Of a DNA stretch of 64,000 nt, positions 41,570-49,596 are shown piece after piece; the stretch's first letter is position 1; every line of letters begins with the position of its first letter. Origin of the DNA: Gimesia benthica (GTDB taxonomy: Bacteria; Planctomycetota; Planctomycetia; Planctomycetales; Planctomycetaceae); contig NZ_CP043930.1 of NCBI RefSeq assembly GCF_009720525.1, forward strand, positions 5,530,001 through 5,594,000, written 5' to 3'. The notes beneath the pieces were generated by a model. It saw nothing but the letters and a program-made list of their open reading frames with translations, was not told the DNA's origin and ran no database searches. The position numbers and the translations under genes were made by a program.

Positions 41570-43003
41570 ATGCGATCTGTGATTTTAGTTGGTTTAACAA
41601 CACTGTTTACGCTCTCCTGCTCCCTTGTGTTCGCCGCTGATGCGCAGCCTGAAACGCCCCGGCGACCCAATGTGATCCTGCTGCTCTCGGACGACCAGCG
41701 TCCCGACACCATCGCCGCCCTCGGGAACCCGGTCATCAAGACCCCCAACCTGGATCAACTCGTCAAACAGGGCACCAGCTTCACCCGGGCCACCTGTGCC
41801 AATCCGATCTGTACCCCCAGTCGTGCGGAAATCCTCACTGGTGTCGGCGGATTCCATAACGGATCGATGGACTTCGGCAAGCCAATCAAATCCGATCTCC
41901 CCACCTGGTCCGAAACCATGCACAAAGCGGGCTACAACTCCTGGTTTGTCGGGAAGTGGCACAATGACGGCAAGCCGGTAATCCGGGGCTACGATGAGAC
42001 GCTGGGCCTGTTTACCGGCGGCGGCGGTCGCTGGGCGGTTCCCTCCTACGATGGCAACGGTCTGCTCGTGACCGGCTACCGTGGCTGGATCTTTCAGGAT
42101 GATGAGCGTCACTTCTTTCCCGAGAAGGGCGTCGGGCTGACCTCCAATATCAGCGAACACTTTGCTGACGCAGCCATCGAATTCATCGAACGCAAACACA
42201 GCAAACCCTACTTCCTCCATGTCTGCTTCACCGCCCCCCACGATCCACTGCTCATGCCTATCGGCTACGAACAATACTACAACCCCGACGAAATGCCCGT
42301 TCCCAAGAACTTCCTGCCCGAGCATCCCTTTGATCACGGGAACTTCGACGGTCGCGATGAAAAACTGCTGCCCTGGCCTCGCACCAGGAAGGTCGTGCAG
42401 AACGATCTCTCCCTGTATTACTCGGTGATTTCGCATCTGGACTCGCAAGTCGGACGGATTGTTGAAGCCCTGAAAAAATCGGGACAGTGGGATAATACCA
42501 TTCTGATTTACTCCAGCGATCATGGCCTGGCAGTCGGCAGCCACGGGCTGCGAGGCAAGCAGAACATGTACGAACACACGATCAACGTTCCGATGATCAT
42601 CGTCGGTCCCGGCGTCCCCGCCGATCAGCGCTCGGCCGCGCAGTGCTATCTCCGCGATCTCTATCCCACCAGTTGTGACCTCGCAGGCATCCCCATTCCC
42701 AAATCGGTCGAAGGCAAAAGTCTGAAACCGGTCCTCACAGGGAAGCAAGAGGAGATCTACGAGGAAATCTACGGCTACTTCCGCGACTTCCAGCGCATGA
42801 TCCGCACCGACCGCTGGAAGCTGATCCTCTATCCGCACCTCGATCGAGTCCAGCTCTTCGATCTTCAGAACGACCCTCTGGAGATGCACGACCTCTCTCA
42901 GGACCCCGCTCATCAACAGACTCGCGACGCTCTGCTCCGCCGCCTGAACGACTGGCGGAAGTCGCAGAACGACAAGTCGCTGGCTTCGGCAAAATCTTCC
43001 TGA
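41570..43003 (+). CDS. Secreted type I sulfatase (iduronate-2-sulfatase-like group)
   Basis: 477 residues; AGAGGGGA lies five bases before the ATG. Signal peptide ends near VFAADAQ. The formylglycine site is C81-T-P-S-R in NPICTPSRAEILTG. SDDQRPDT, GKWHNDGKP, SSDHGLAVGSHGLRGKQNMYEH complete the metal and substrate sites; the DDQR start and H-G-L-R block resemble iduronate-2-sulfatase/N-sulfoglucosamine sulfohydrolase types rather than arylsulfatase A. Predicted extracytoplasmic glycan sulfatase. Stands alone. Confidence 0.93.
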   Translation: MRSVILVGLTTLFTLSCSLVFAADAQPETPRRPNVILLLSDDQRPDTIAALGNPVIKTPNLDQLVKQGTSFTRATCANPICTPSRAEILTGVGGFHNGSMDFGKPIKSDLPTWSETMHKAGYNSWFVGKWHNDGKPVIRGYDETLGLFTGGGGRWAVPSYDGNGLLVTGYRGWIFQDDERHFFPEKGVGLTSNISEHFADAAIEFIERKHSKPYFLHVCFTAPHDPLLMPIGYEQYYNPDEMPVPKNFLPEHPFDHGNFDGRDEKLLPWPRTRKVVQNDLSLYYSVISHLDSQVGRIVEALKKSGQWDNTILIYSSDHGLAVGSHGLRGKQNMYEHTINVPMIIVGPGVPADQRSAAQCYLRDLYPTSCDLAGIPIPKSVEGKSLKPVLTGKQEEIYEEIYGYFRDFQRMIRTDRWKLILYPHLDRVQLFDLQNDPLEMHDLSQDPAHQQTRDALLRRLNDWRKSQNDKSLASAKSS

Positions 43004-43270
43004 TTCAACCGGTCTGTTGCTGCGAATTTGATTTTGGGGTGCTCTCATTCTGATGGCGCTCCGGTTCGCTTTGTGGAATTTACAAGAAAATCCTTGACTG
43101 CTTTCCCTGTTGTGAAAATGTTATAAGTTGCTTGCTGGATAAGGCTTGTGGCTTTGTTTGTCAGGCCACCACGTCAAATCGTCATAATTGGCATATTTTA
43201 CGCTCTTCCCAAATGTCGTTCACATCACAACGCGGGCTTTTAAGATTTAGCCTTAAGGGGGAGAGTCAAG

Positions 43271-45379
43271 ATGATCCAGAGAAAAAAACGTAGCTTACGA
43301 CGGCCGTTTCGAATCCTGCTTTCGCTGGCATTGGCAGGCGGCATCTGTGGTGCCCCGGCCTTCGCAGCCGACAAGTCATCCCGACGCAGCGACAACAGCA
43401 GCAAATCCAGCCGCAGTGACAAAGGCAGTTCCAGTCGCTCAATTCGTTCACAGAGTTCCTCAAGTCGTTTTAAAAGTTCAAGTCAAAAACAGAGCAGTCA
43501 GCCCAAATCGTCTTCTCAAAGTCGCCCGAGTCGCGTTACTCGCGATTTCAAAAAGAGTGCTGGTAAAACATCACCCAAGGCCTTCAATCGAGGGTCACAA
43601 AAATCCCGACCCTCCTTTAAGGTCGCACCGAAATCCTCGCGACCTGATTTCAAAATGCCGCAGTTCGGCAAGAGCAGTGGTCTGAATCTCAACACCAAAG
43701 ATCTGCAGCCACGCGTTCCCGATCGCAAACGACCGGATTTCAAAAATCCCAATTTTAAAGTTCCTGATCGCAAACGTCCTGAAATCAAAATTCCTGATCG
43801 CAAAGTTCCCGACCGGAAGATCCCAGACCGCAAGATCCCGGATCGCAAAGTACCTGACCTGAAGATTCCGGATCGCAAACCGGACCACGGCAGGTTTGTT
43901 CCCAAGCCCGGGAAGAATACGGTCCGTCCTCGACCAGACTTCAACGGCAAAAATAATGTCTTCAAACCAGGCAGAGATGTTTTCAAACCCGGTAAGGGAA
44001 ATCGCATCCCGCCAGTCAAAGGCATCTCTCGCGACGATCTGCTCGGCAAGCCGGGTAAGAACTCGGGAAAAACCAGATATCCTGGTGTCATCGATCTGTC
44101 CAAACACAAAGATCTGATCAAGGGAAAAGACCACAAGTTCGGTCCCAAAGGTCCTTCGAAAAACTGGCTGGGTAAGAATGGCGTTCCCCTGGATAAAGAT
44201 TTCTTCAAAGGCAAAAACATCAAGCCGATCAACGGTAACCTTGATAAGAAACTGAAAGCCGGTCAGCTGAACGCGTTGATTAACAGCAAGCAGAACAAGA
44301 ACTGGCACCTCAAGAAACAGTTTGAGCTGCACAAAAAAGGTGACGTCGCCCGTCAGTTGAAACTGAATCAGAATCTGCTCAAGCATGGCGGATGGCGGAA
44401 CCGCAGCCTGTTCGGCAAAATGAACAATTCCTTCGTCAACACTCACTTCGGCTTCTTCTACGCCGGTTCCGGGTTCTACCCCAGCTACTGCTGGAGCCCG
44501 CACTGGAGTGCCTGGGTTGACTGGTGCTGGTGGGACTGGTGTCACCCGATCTGCGATCCTCGTCCACTGCTCTGTCGTCCAATTATCTATGATCCCTGTG
44601 GTCCCTGGGTCTGGTATGACTGCCCCGTCTGGCAGCCGCTGCCCATCGTCACCTGTGGTACCTGGGTTGACGTGGAACCCATCGTGATTGACGCGGGTCT
44701 CGACCTGCAGATGCTGGCTGTCCGCTTTGTTGACTCCGGTCACCCGGAACAGGAACTCGGTCCCCGCTACCGCGTCTGGTTCCGCAATAACAGCGACGTC
44801 GATATCAACGCTCCCTTCAACGTCATGCTGCTGGCTTCCAACACTCGTGATGCGGTCGCAGGACTCCCTGAAGCAGGTACGCGGGTTGATAATATCGCCG
44901 CCGGTCAGATTCAGTCTGTCGACATCCGTCTGCCTTTTGAAGCCAGCATGATGTCGACCGATGCAGAAGGAAACCAGGTTCCCTTTGAACAACTGCACGT
45001 GCTGATCGATTCGCACCGCGAAATCCCCGAAGCCTTCGAGGAAAACAACGGTGCTGTGATGCCGCGAGTTGATGTTCTGCCCGTCGATCCCGCCCTGTTC
45101 TCGTCTGATTCCGACGTCGTCGTGAGCGGTGCCCTGATCAACCTGGCAGGTGAAGGTCTGGGACCGGAGCCCGGCAAAGTGCTGATCTCGATGAACGGAA
45201 TGAACTTCGAAGCTGAGATCTACGGCTGGTATGATCTGGGTGTTCGGATTCAGGTTCCGGAACTGCCACTCGTCGATGCTGCAGAAGCCACAATGATCGT
45301 GGTGCGGGGCGACGAAGCGGTTTCTAATCCCATCGATCTGGTGATTGCACCACAGACGGCTGCACTCACCGCTGAGTAA
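43271..45379 (+). CDS. Secreted basic repeat protein with Trp/Cys-rich core, CARDB-like and IPT-like domains
   Basis: 702 residues; GGGGGAGAG precedes the ATG. After a signal peptide (~1-33), residues 34-100 are Ser/Lys/Arg-rich, and 149-203 are about ten five-residue repeats of the type [V/I]-P-D-R-K. A basic Gly/Lys/Pro region follows to ~390. Residues ~394-470 hold many Trp and Cys (e.g. SPHWSAWVDWCWWDWCHP). Residues ~475-600 look like a CARDB adhesion-type domain and ~613-697 like IPT/TIG. Likely an envelope or surface protein. I know no function for this architecture. A strong terminator follows. Confidence 0.85.
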   Translation: MIQRKKRSLRRPFRILLSLALAGGICGAPAFAADKSSRRSDNSSKSSRSDKGSSSRSIRSQSSSSRFKSSSQKQSSQPKSSSQSRPSRVTRDFKKSAGKTSPKAFNRGSQKSRPSFKVAPKSSRPDFKMPQFGKSSGLNLNTKDLQPRVPDRKRPDFKNPNFKVPDRKRPEIKIPDRKVPDRKIPDRKIPDRKVPDLKIPDRKPDHGRFVPKPGKNTVRPRPDFNGKNNVFKPGRDVFKPGKGNRIPPVKGISRDDLLGKPGKNSGKTRYPGVIDLSKHKDLIKGKDHKFGPKGPSKNWLGKNGVPLDKDFFKGKNIKPINGNLDKKLKAGQLNALINSKQNKNWHLKKQFELHKKGDVARQLKLNQNLLKHGGWRNRSLFGKMNNSFVNTHFGFFYAGSGFYPSYCWSPHWSAWVDWCWWDWCHPICDPRPLLCRPIIYDPCGPWVWYDCPVWQPLPIVTCGTWVDVEPIVIDAGLDLQMLAVRFVDSGHPEQELGPRYRVWFRNNSDVDINAPFNVMLLASNTRDAVAGLPEAGTRVDNIAAGQIQSVDIRLPFEASMMSTDAEGNQVPFEQLHVLIDSHREIPEAFEENNGAVMPRVDVLPVDPALFSSDSDVVVSGALINLAGEGLGPEPGKVLISMNGMNFEAEIYGWYDLGVRIQVPELPLVDAAEATMIVVRGDEAVSNPIDLVIAPQTAALTAE
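43715..43880 (+). repeat. 15-bp tandem repeats encoding [V/I]PDRK
   Basis: Roughly eleven imperfect 15-base units of the type ATTCCTGATCGCAAA encode PDRK pentapeptides; some units diverge (PDFKN, PEIKI, PDLKI). They are in frame inside the repeat protein gene, so copy-number change would preserve the frame. Confidence 0.9.
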
Positions 45380-45424
45380 CGGAAGTGTGCGGGGGCTGGC
45401 TTGGAGCCAACCCCAGTTCCGATC

Positions 45425-45457
45425 GGGGAACAGGTCTTGTACCTGTTCCCCTTTTTT
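45425..45457 (+). terminator. Rho-independent terminator of the repeat-protein gene
   Basis: Perfect 11-bp stem (GGGGAACAGGT with ACCTGTTCCCC) around CTTGT, followed by six T. It lies 46 bases after the stop codon. Confidence 0.92.
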
Positions 45458-45750
45458 ATTGCGCCCCGCCCGATCCGCTTTCAAAGGATCCCTCATCAGT
45501 TCTCTCCGCATCCACTCCCCGGTTTTCAGTTCACTTCTGTCTCTGAAAGGGAACAGATTGAACTGGAATCGCCTCTGCCGAAACGTATCCTGTTTCGCAT
45601 CTGGCTCGCGCGCGAGACAGGTGGTCTGCACTAAAACATCCTGCACCAGTGCTGAAACAACAGCTGAATCCGCATCGCTTTTCACTGACTGTTTAGTGGA
45701 GCAGAGCACACCCGTTCGCAAAGTTCGCCCCTCCATGTTCAGGGCAAACC

Positions 45751-45824
45751 AGGACACAAACCGGTTAGACGAGGACAAAATCTGGGACAGACCAGGACAA
45801 AATCCGGCCACATCAGGACAAAAT
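45751..45824. repeat. Direct repeats AGGACA(A/C)AA spaced 21-22 bases
   Basis: Copies start at 45751, 45772, 45794 and 45815; the last three share AGGACAAAAT. Spacing is 21, 22 and 21 bases, i.e. about two helical turns, as in iterated binding sites. The last copy overlaps the palindrome GACAAAATTTTGTC. Confidence 0.65.
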
Positions 45825-45974
45825 TTTGTCTTGACCCCCAACTGCCGATTCACAAAATAAATACAATCCATGACCAACTCCATAACAAAGAGCAGCACAG
45901 AGCCCCAGGTCGCCACCGATTTCACTACAACCCACAAGCTACAACATCCCATGGCAATCCCTCATTACTTCCCG

Positions 45975-46008
45975 TGAGCGGCAAGGCGCTAGCCGCCGGT
46001 AAAAAGGT
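45975..46008 (+). repeat. Intergenic repeat family B, copy 1
   Basis: Carries GAGCGGCAAGGCGCTAGCCG and continues CCGGTAAAAAGG; the core can fold (GCGGC with GCCGC). It is identical over 33 bases to the copy at 47730. Confidence 0.85.
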
Positions 46009-46052
46009 CGAAGCCTGCCTCCAGTACAACGATCTGACCCCATCCGGCTCGT

Positions 46053-46105
46053 AAAAAAACAGGGTGAGCCCGAATAAAATTCGAACCGAGCGCAGCGAGC
46101 AGGAA
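46053..46105 (+). repeat. Intergenic repeat family C, copy 1
   Basis: AAAAAAACAGGGTGAGCCCG followed by AATAAAATTCGAACCGAGCG and CAGCGAGCAGGA. Related to 47881 and 56731. Together with family B at 45975 and the spacer GATCTGACCCCATC it forms a composite element. Confidence 0.85.
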
Positions 46106-46335
46106 ACTGACAGTGTTGCGTTCACGAAAGAAAAACAAGGCGATCACAGGATCTCAGCTGTTAAAGCCGATCTTCATGAGTTCAACATTGCCCCTCACGG
46201 TTTCCCATTGCCCGCCGATGGAATTCAGACCAATCAGAAATTTTATAAAAACGAACCCCACCCCCGTACCTGAAAATCGTTAAGCTGTAGGGAACGAGTT
46301 TTCAGCACTGGCGATTTGCGAGTAAGGAATCAAAA

Positions 46336-46743
46336 ATGTCTGAGAGGCAACAGTTTCAGGATTGGCTCGACTACCTGCCGGACTTTCTGCAGGAGTTCCA
46401 GTCTTTCATGGATGAGAGCGATCAGGAGTATGACTATTCTCCTGAAAGCCTCGATGCACTGGAGGAGTGGATTCTCAGTCATTATCAGGATACCGACGAT
46501 TTATTGAAGAAGTCCGAAAGTCAGATCCTGAATCTTCTGGCCTGTTATATCGGAGAAACCATTATCAAAATCAAAGGAGGCCAGTGGGAACTCGATGAAG
46601 AACCTGATTCGGTCTATTACGGACTTCCTGTGATTGTCCTGCCACCATATGGAGACACTGTCTGTCCTATAACGCTTGCGACAGCTTCCGCGGATAGAAG
46701 AACGGGGGATTTTCTTAGCTCACTCGCTTGTAGTGAGGAATGA
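46336..46743 (+). CDS. Hypothetical acidic cytosolic protein
   Basis: 135 residues; AAGGA eight bases before the ATG. Highly acidic helical N-terminus (DFLQEFQSFMDESDQEY), then LLACYIGETIIKIKGGQWEL and a beta-rich segment. The 'YIGETI....GGxW' block occurs in small bacterial proteins of unknown function, some near immunity or contact-system genes; I do not assign a family. No signal peptide. Isolated between two repeat-rich spacers. Confidence 0.65.
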   Translation: MSERQQFQDWLDYLPDFLQEFQSFMDESDQEYDYSPESLDALEEWILSHYQDTDDLLKKSESQILNLLACYIGETIIKIKGGQWELDEEPDSVYYGLPVIVLPPYGDTVCPITLATASADRRTGDFLSSLACSEE

Positions 46744-46812
46744 ATACCTGAAAACGGGTTAGCCCAACCCCGCTGATCCCTCAGTTACTTCATCAGCCTT
46801 CCCAGCAGAAAA

Positions 46813-46860
46813 TTTTCGTATCTTTCGTGCTTTTCGTGGTAGTAACCCCAATAATTCGCG
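46813..46860 (+). repeat. Intergenic repeat family A, copy 2
   Basis: TTTTCGTATC, TTTCGTGCTT, TTCGTGGTAGTAAC, then a shortened tail AATAATTCGCG without the A-run. It ends about 40 bases before the probable start of the DUF817 gene. Confidence 0.8.
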
Positions 46861-46900
46861 ATACCATCCCGCCAGCCAAAAACATCCCGAGGTAACACCA

Positions 46901-47707
46901 CTGAAAACATTCCTGTATGAATTCTGGCTCTTCGGTATCAAACAGGCCTCGGCCTGTATCTTCGGCGGGTTCCTGCTGGCGATGATCATTATCACTCGCT
47001 TCTGGTACCCTTTCGAATCGCTCTACCGCTACGATTTTCTCTTCCTGGCCGCCGTCGGTTTCCAGATCTTTCTGCTCGCCTTTCGTCTGGAGTCACCCAA
47101 AGAGGCGGTCGTGATTCTGATCTTTCACATCGTCGCCACCATCATGGAACTCTTTAAAACCTCCGACGGCATTAAGTCCTGGCAGTATCCCGAACCATTC
47201 GTGATCGGTATCGGCAACGTCCCCCTGTTTGCCGGTTTCATGTATAGCGCGGTCGGAAGTTACATCGCCCGCGTCTGGCGGATCTTTGACTTTCGCTATT
47301 CCAGCTATCCGCCGCTCTGGACCACGGTCGTGCTGGTGACGCTGATTTACATCAACTTTTTTTCACACCATTACGTCACCGACATCCGCTGGCTGCTGAT
47401 TATCGCCAGCCTGGTCATGTTCGGCCGCGTACAGATCTATTTTCGCATGGACCGCATCCACCGGCACATGCCCCTGGTCGTCGGCTGGCTGCTGGTCGCG
47501 CTGTTTATCTGGTTCGCCGAGAACATCTCAACGTTTGCCAATGTCTGGGTTTACCCCACGCAACAGCACCACTGGCAACTCGTCTCCATCACCAAGCTCG
47601 TCGCCTGGTATCTGCTGATGCTGCTCAGCTTCGTCCTCGTCTCCCTCGTCAACCGCCCGACAATCATGCCCCCCGCACTCCTGGAAGAAGAACAAACAGC
47701 GAACTAA
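46901..47707 (+). CDS. DUF817 family integral membrane protein, probable CTG start
   Basis: With a start at CTG 46901 the product is 268 residues: [20 protein letters not shown] precedes the rest, matching the usual DUF817 N-terminus and first membrane helix. GAGG lies eight bases upstream of this CTG. The first ATG in frame (46982) would cut the first helix and leave 241 residues. No ATG, GTG or TTG lies between. About eight hydrophobic helices; conserved [20 protein letters not shown] and FWYPF motifs are visible. Function unknown. Repeat A2 lies directly upstream and may have replaced the original start region. Confidence 0.85.
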   Translation: MKTFLYEFWLFGIKQASACIFGGFLLAMIIITRFWYPFESLYRYDFLFLAAVGFQIFLLAFRLESPKEAVVILIFHIVATIMELFKTSDGIKSWQYPEPFVIGIGNVPLFAGFMYSAVGSYIARVWRIFDFRYSSYPPLWTTVVLVTLIYINFFSHHYVTDIRWLLIIASLVMFGRVQIYFRMDRIHRHMPLVVGWLLVALFIWFAENISTFANVWVYPTQQHHWQLVSITKLVAWYLLMLLSFVLVSLVNRPTIMPPALLEEEQTAN

Positions 47708-47729
47708 ATTCCAGCAAGCCAAAAAAAAC

Positions 47730-47762
47730 TGAGCGGCAAGGCGCTAGCCGCCGGTAAAAAGG
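47730..47762 (+). repeat. Intergenic repeat family B, copy 2
   Basis: Same 33 bases as the copy at 45975 (starts TGAGCGGCAAGGCGCTAGCC). Followed by the shared spacer CACGATCTAACCCCATC. Confidence 0.85.
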
Positions 47763-47818
47763 AAGACGGCTGCATTCAATAACACGATCTAACCCCATCG
47801 GACATCTCATAACAATCA

Positions 47819-47850
47819 CCGGGTGCCACTGTTGGCTTGCCCAACAGTGC
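47819..47850 (+). repeat. Hairpin repeat family D, copy 1
   Basis: Arms CACTGTTGG (47827-47835) and CCAACAGTG (47841-47849) pair perfectly around CTTGC; flanked by CCGGGTGC on the left. It lies inside the B-C composite element. Other copies at 56978 and 60720 keep the pairing with different stem bases. Confidence 0.88.
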
Positions 47851-47880
47851 TAAGATCAGTGAAGAAGATCTAGAATGAGA

Positions 47881-47930
47881 AAAAAACAGGGTGGGCCCGA
47901 ATAAATTCGGGCCGAGCGCAGCGAGCAGGA
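47881..47930 (+). repeat. Intergenic repeat family C, copy 2
   Basis: AAAAAACAGGGTGGGCCCGA and following bases to GCGAGCAGGA. It contains the palindrome GCCCGAATAAATTCGGGC with an 8-bp stem. Confidence 0.85.
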
Positions 47931-48019
47931 GGTCGCAGCTACCGCGTCCGATTAAGGATCACGATGCCCACAAAGTGCAGGGAACTGGTTACACCACTGT
48001 TACTCAGCCCCTCAAACCC

Positions 48020-48436
48020 TCAATCCGTCAGTTCCAGCTTCAGATCCGCATCCCCTTCAGAAACTGTCACTTTCAAAGGCGAACTGCTCGGGTTTGAATA
48101 CTTGATCGGGATCGAACTTTTCATCGAAACGCCCTCGGGCGTCGACTGAAAAGCATTCACCGTCACCTGGTGTTCGCCGGGCAGGGCGCCATCGTCTTTA
48201 TTGAATGTGGTCAGCGTGAACTTCCCTTCCGCGTCCGTTCGACCCGAAGCCGGCTTACGTCCCTCAACCGGGTAGAGCATGATCGTGGCTTCGGGAACCG
48301 GTGCTCCCTTGTAGGTCACCATCCCCGAGACCGCGACGGTTTCCGGCAGGTCTTCCTGTTTCCCACCACAGCCGACCGCGATCAGCAACATCAGCAACAA
48401 AGAGCCTGTCATGGTCAGGCGGCAAAACGGAATCAT
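48020..48436 (-). CDS. Lipoprotein with carboxypeptidase-regulatory-like domain
   Basis: 138 residues; AGGAG five bases before the ATG. The signal peptide ends in the lipobox IAVGC, so it should be lipidated. The mature part VSGMVTYKGAPVPEATIMLYPV, GRTDAEGKFTLTTF and LPGEHQVTV is the transthyretin-like carboxypeptidase regulatory fold found in hundreds of planctomycete lipoproteins. It lies 54 bases downstream of the DUF1559 gene on the same strand, a pairing often seen in this phylum. Confidence 0.85.
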   Translation of the reverse strand: MIPFCRLTMTGSLLLMLLIAVGCGGKQEDLPETVAVSGMVTYKGAPVPEATIMLYPVEGRKPASGRTDAEGKFTLTTFNKDDGALPGEHQVTVNAFQSTPEGVSMKSSIPIKYSNPSSSPLKVTVSEGDADLKLELTD

Positions 48437-48490
48437 GGCGTACTCCTGGCTCGTTTCGAACAGCGAATAAATCAGAGATGAGAGTGTCGA

Positions 48491-49444
48491 TCAGTAAGTG
48501 AATCCGCCGGTAGGCAAACCGTCTTGCGGATTCCCCAGCTGCTGATACGTCTGGAAGTCCATGTTCTCACTGAAGAAATGCACGCTTCCATCCACCATCA
48601 TGAAGTGCGCACCGCCGACGTGGTAACTGGAAGAGGCAAAGCCATCGACCCAGCCGTGAGCCCCCGAACTGATGCGGGTCTGGGCACTCGGCCAGACGCG
48701 AAACGGATGATTGATCGGATAGGCGGTGGTCATCGGGGAATGCCAGGCCGCCCAGGACGACCAGGCGTGGAAGCCGGGAGAGTTCTCTCCCACAAACAGC
48801 ACGTTCGAAGTGCCGTCCAGCACGTCACGCATTTTCATCGTCCGGTTGGGAGTCACAATCGAACCTCCGCCACCACTGGCCCGCAGCCCCATCCGGCGGT
48901 CGAACATCCCTTGCGGGATGGGGGAAGCAGTCGCCGTCTGGTCGTAGCCTCGTCCGTCGACCCCTTTATAAGTGGTGACGGCAATGTTATTCCGGGAGCT
49001 GGAAGGACAACTTGCGGGAAAACACCAGTTTGACCAGACCAGGTTGCCTCCGCTCACGCGATCCGGCGTCGGATCGCTGGGACAACGGTAGACGGCAAGG
49101 GGAGTCTGGGCCACGGTCAGGTTACCCGCATCGACAATGTTCCCGCTGAAATTAATCTGGTTGTAGAGTGGCGCCTGATCGATATAGGGCAGAATCATCG
49201 ACCGCCAGCCGAATGAATTGCCGGTATCCCCGTGGCTGATGGGGAAGACGCCATGCGCATCGTGATAATTATGAGTTGCCAGCCCCATCTGTTTGAGATT
49301 GTTTTTGCATTGGCTGCGGCGGGCCGCTTCTCGTGCCTGCTGGACCGCCGGCAGTAGCAGGGCGATCAGGATCGCGATGATCGCGATAACCACAAGCAGT
49401 TCAATCAGTGTGAATCCACGACGTTTCAAGACGTTGCTTTGCAT
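48491..49444 (-). CDS. DUF1559 prepilin-like protein
   Basis: 317 residues; GAGGG eight bases before the ATG. Type IV pilin-like N-terminus: short leader [10 protein letters not shown] then [20 protein letters not shown] (the G-F processing site with Glu at +5). The body has [20 protein letters not shown] and the C-terminal H-X9-DG-type motif ([15 protein letters not shown]), which define DUF1559, a large planctomycete family probably assembled in envelope pseudopilin-like structures. Followed by a small lipoprotein gene. Confidence 0.94.
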   Translation of the reverse strand: MQSNVLKRRGFTLIELLVVIAIIAILIALLLPAVQQAREAARRSQCKNNLKQMGLATHNYHDAHGVFPISHGDTGNSFGWRSMILPYIDQAPLYNQINFSGNIVDAGNLTVAQTPLAVYRCPSDPTPDRVSGGNLVWSNWCFPASCPSSSRNNIAVTTYKGVDGRGYDQTATASPIPQGMFDRRMGLRASGGGGSIVTPNRTMKMRDVLDGTSNVLFVGENSPGFHAWSSWAAWHSPMTTAYPINHPFRVWPSAQTRISSGAHGWVDGFASSSYHVGGAHFMMVDGSVHFFSENMDFQTYQQLGNPQDGLPTGGFTY

Positions 49445-49596
49445 TTTTTAGCCCTCACAAACAGATGGAAAATGCGACGCCGGCCCGACAGAGCGGGGCG
49501 CTGATTCTGGACGTGTTTATGTCCGGCGACGATCTACCTTGGACAGGTCAAACTCACTTCGATAGGCGCTGAATTCCTTTCGGAATCTATGGAGTT

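Larger units (their letters stand above)
45380..46335. other. Repeat-bearing intergenic region
   Basis: 956 bases without a credible gene. It contains a terminator (45425), a set of 21-22-base spaced direct repeats (45751-45824), and a composite dispersed repeat made of families B and C (45975-46105). A 785-residue antisense frame that enters this region is a shadow of the repeat-protein gene. Confidence 0.6.
47708..48019. other. Intergenic region built mostly of dispersed repeats
   Basis: 312 bases between convergent genes. It is largely a composite repeat: family B (47730-47762), the hairpin family D (47819-47850) and family C (47881-47930). No gene seen. Confidence 0.7.

Noticed and set aside
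41594-43048. 484-codon minus-strand open frame
   Set aside because: Antisense to a clear sulfatase with an intact active site.
43595-45952. 785-codon minus-strand open frame
   Set aside because: Antisense to the repeat protein. The lack of stops comes from the biased codons of PDRK repeats; no signal peptide, motif or ribosome site.
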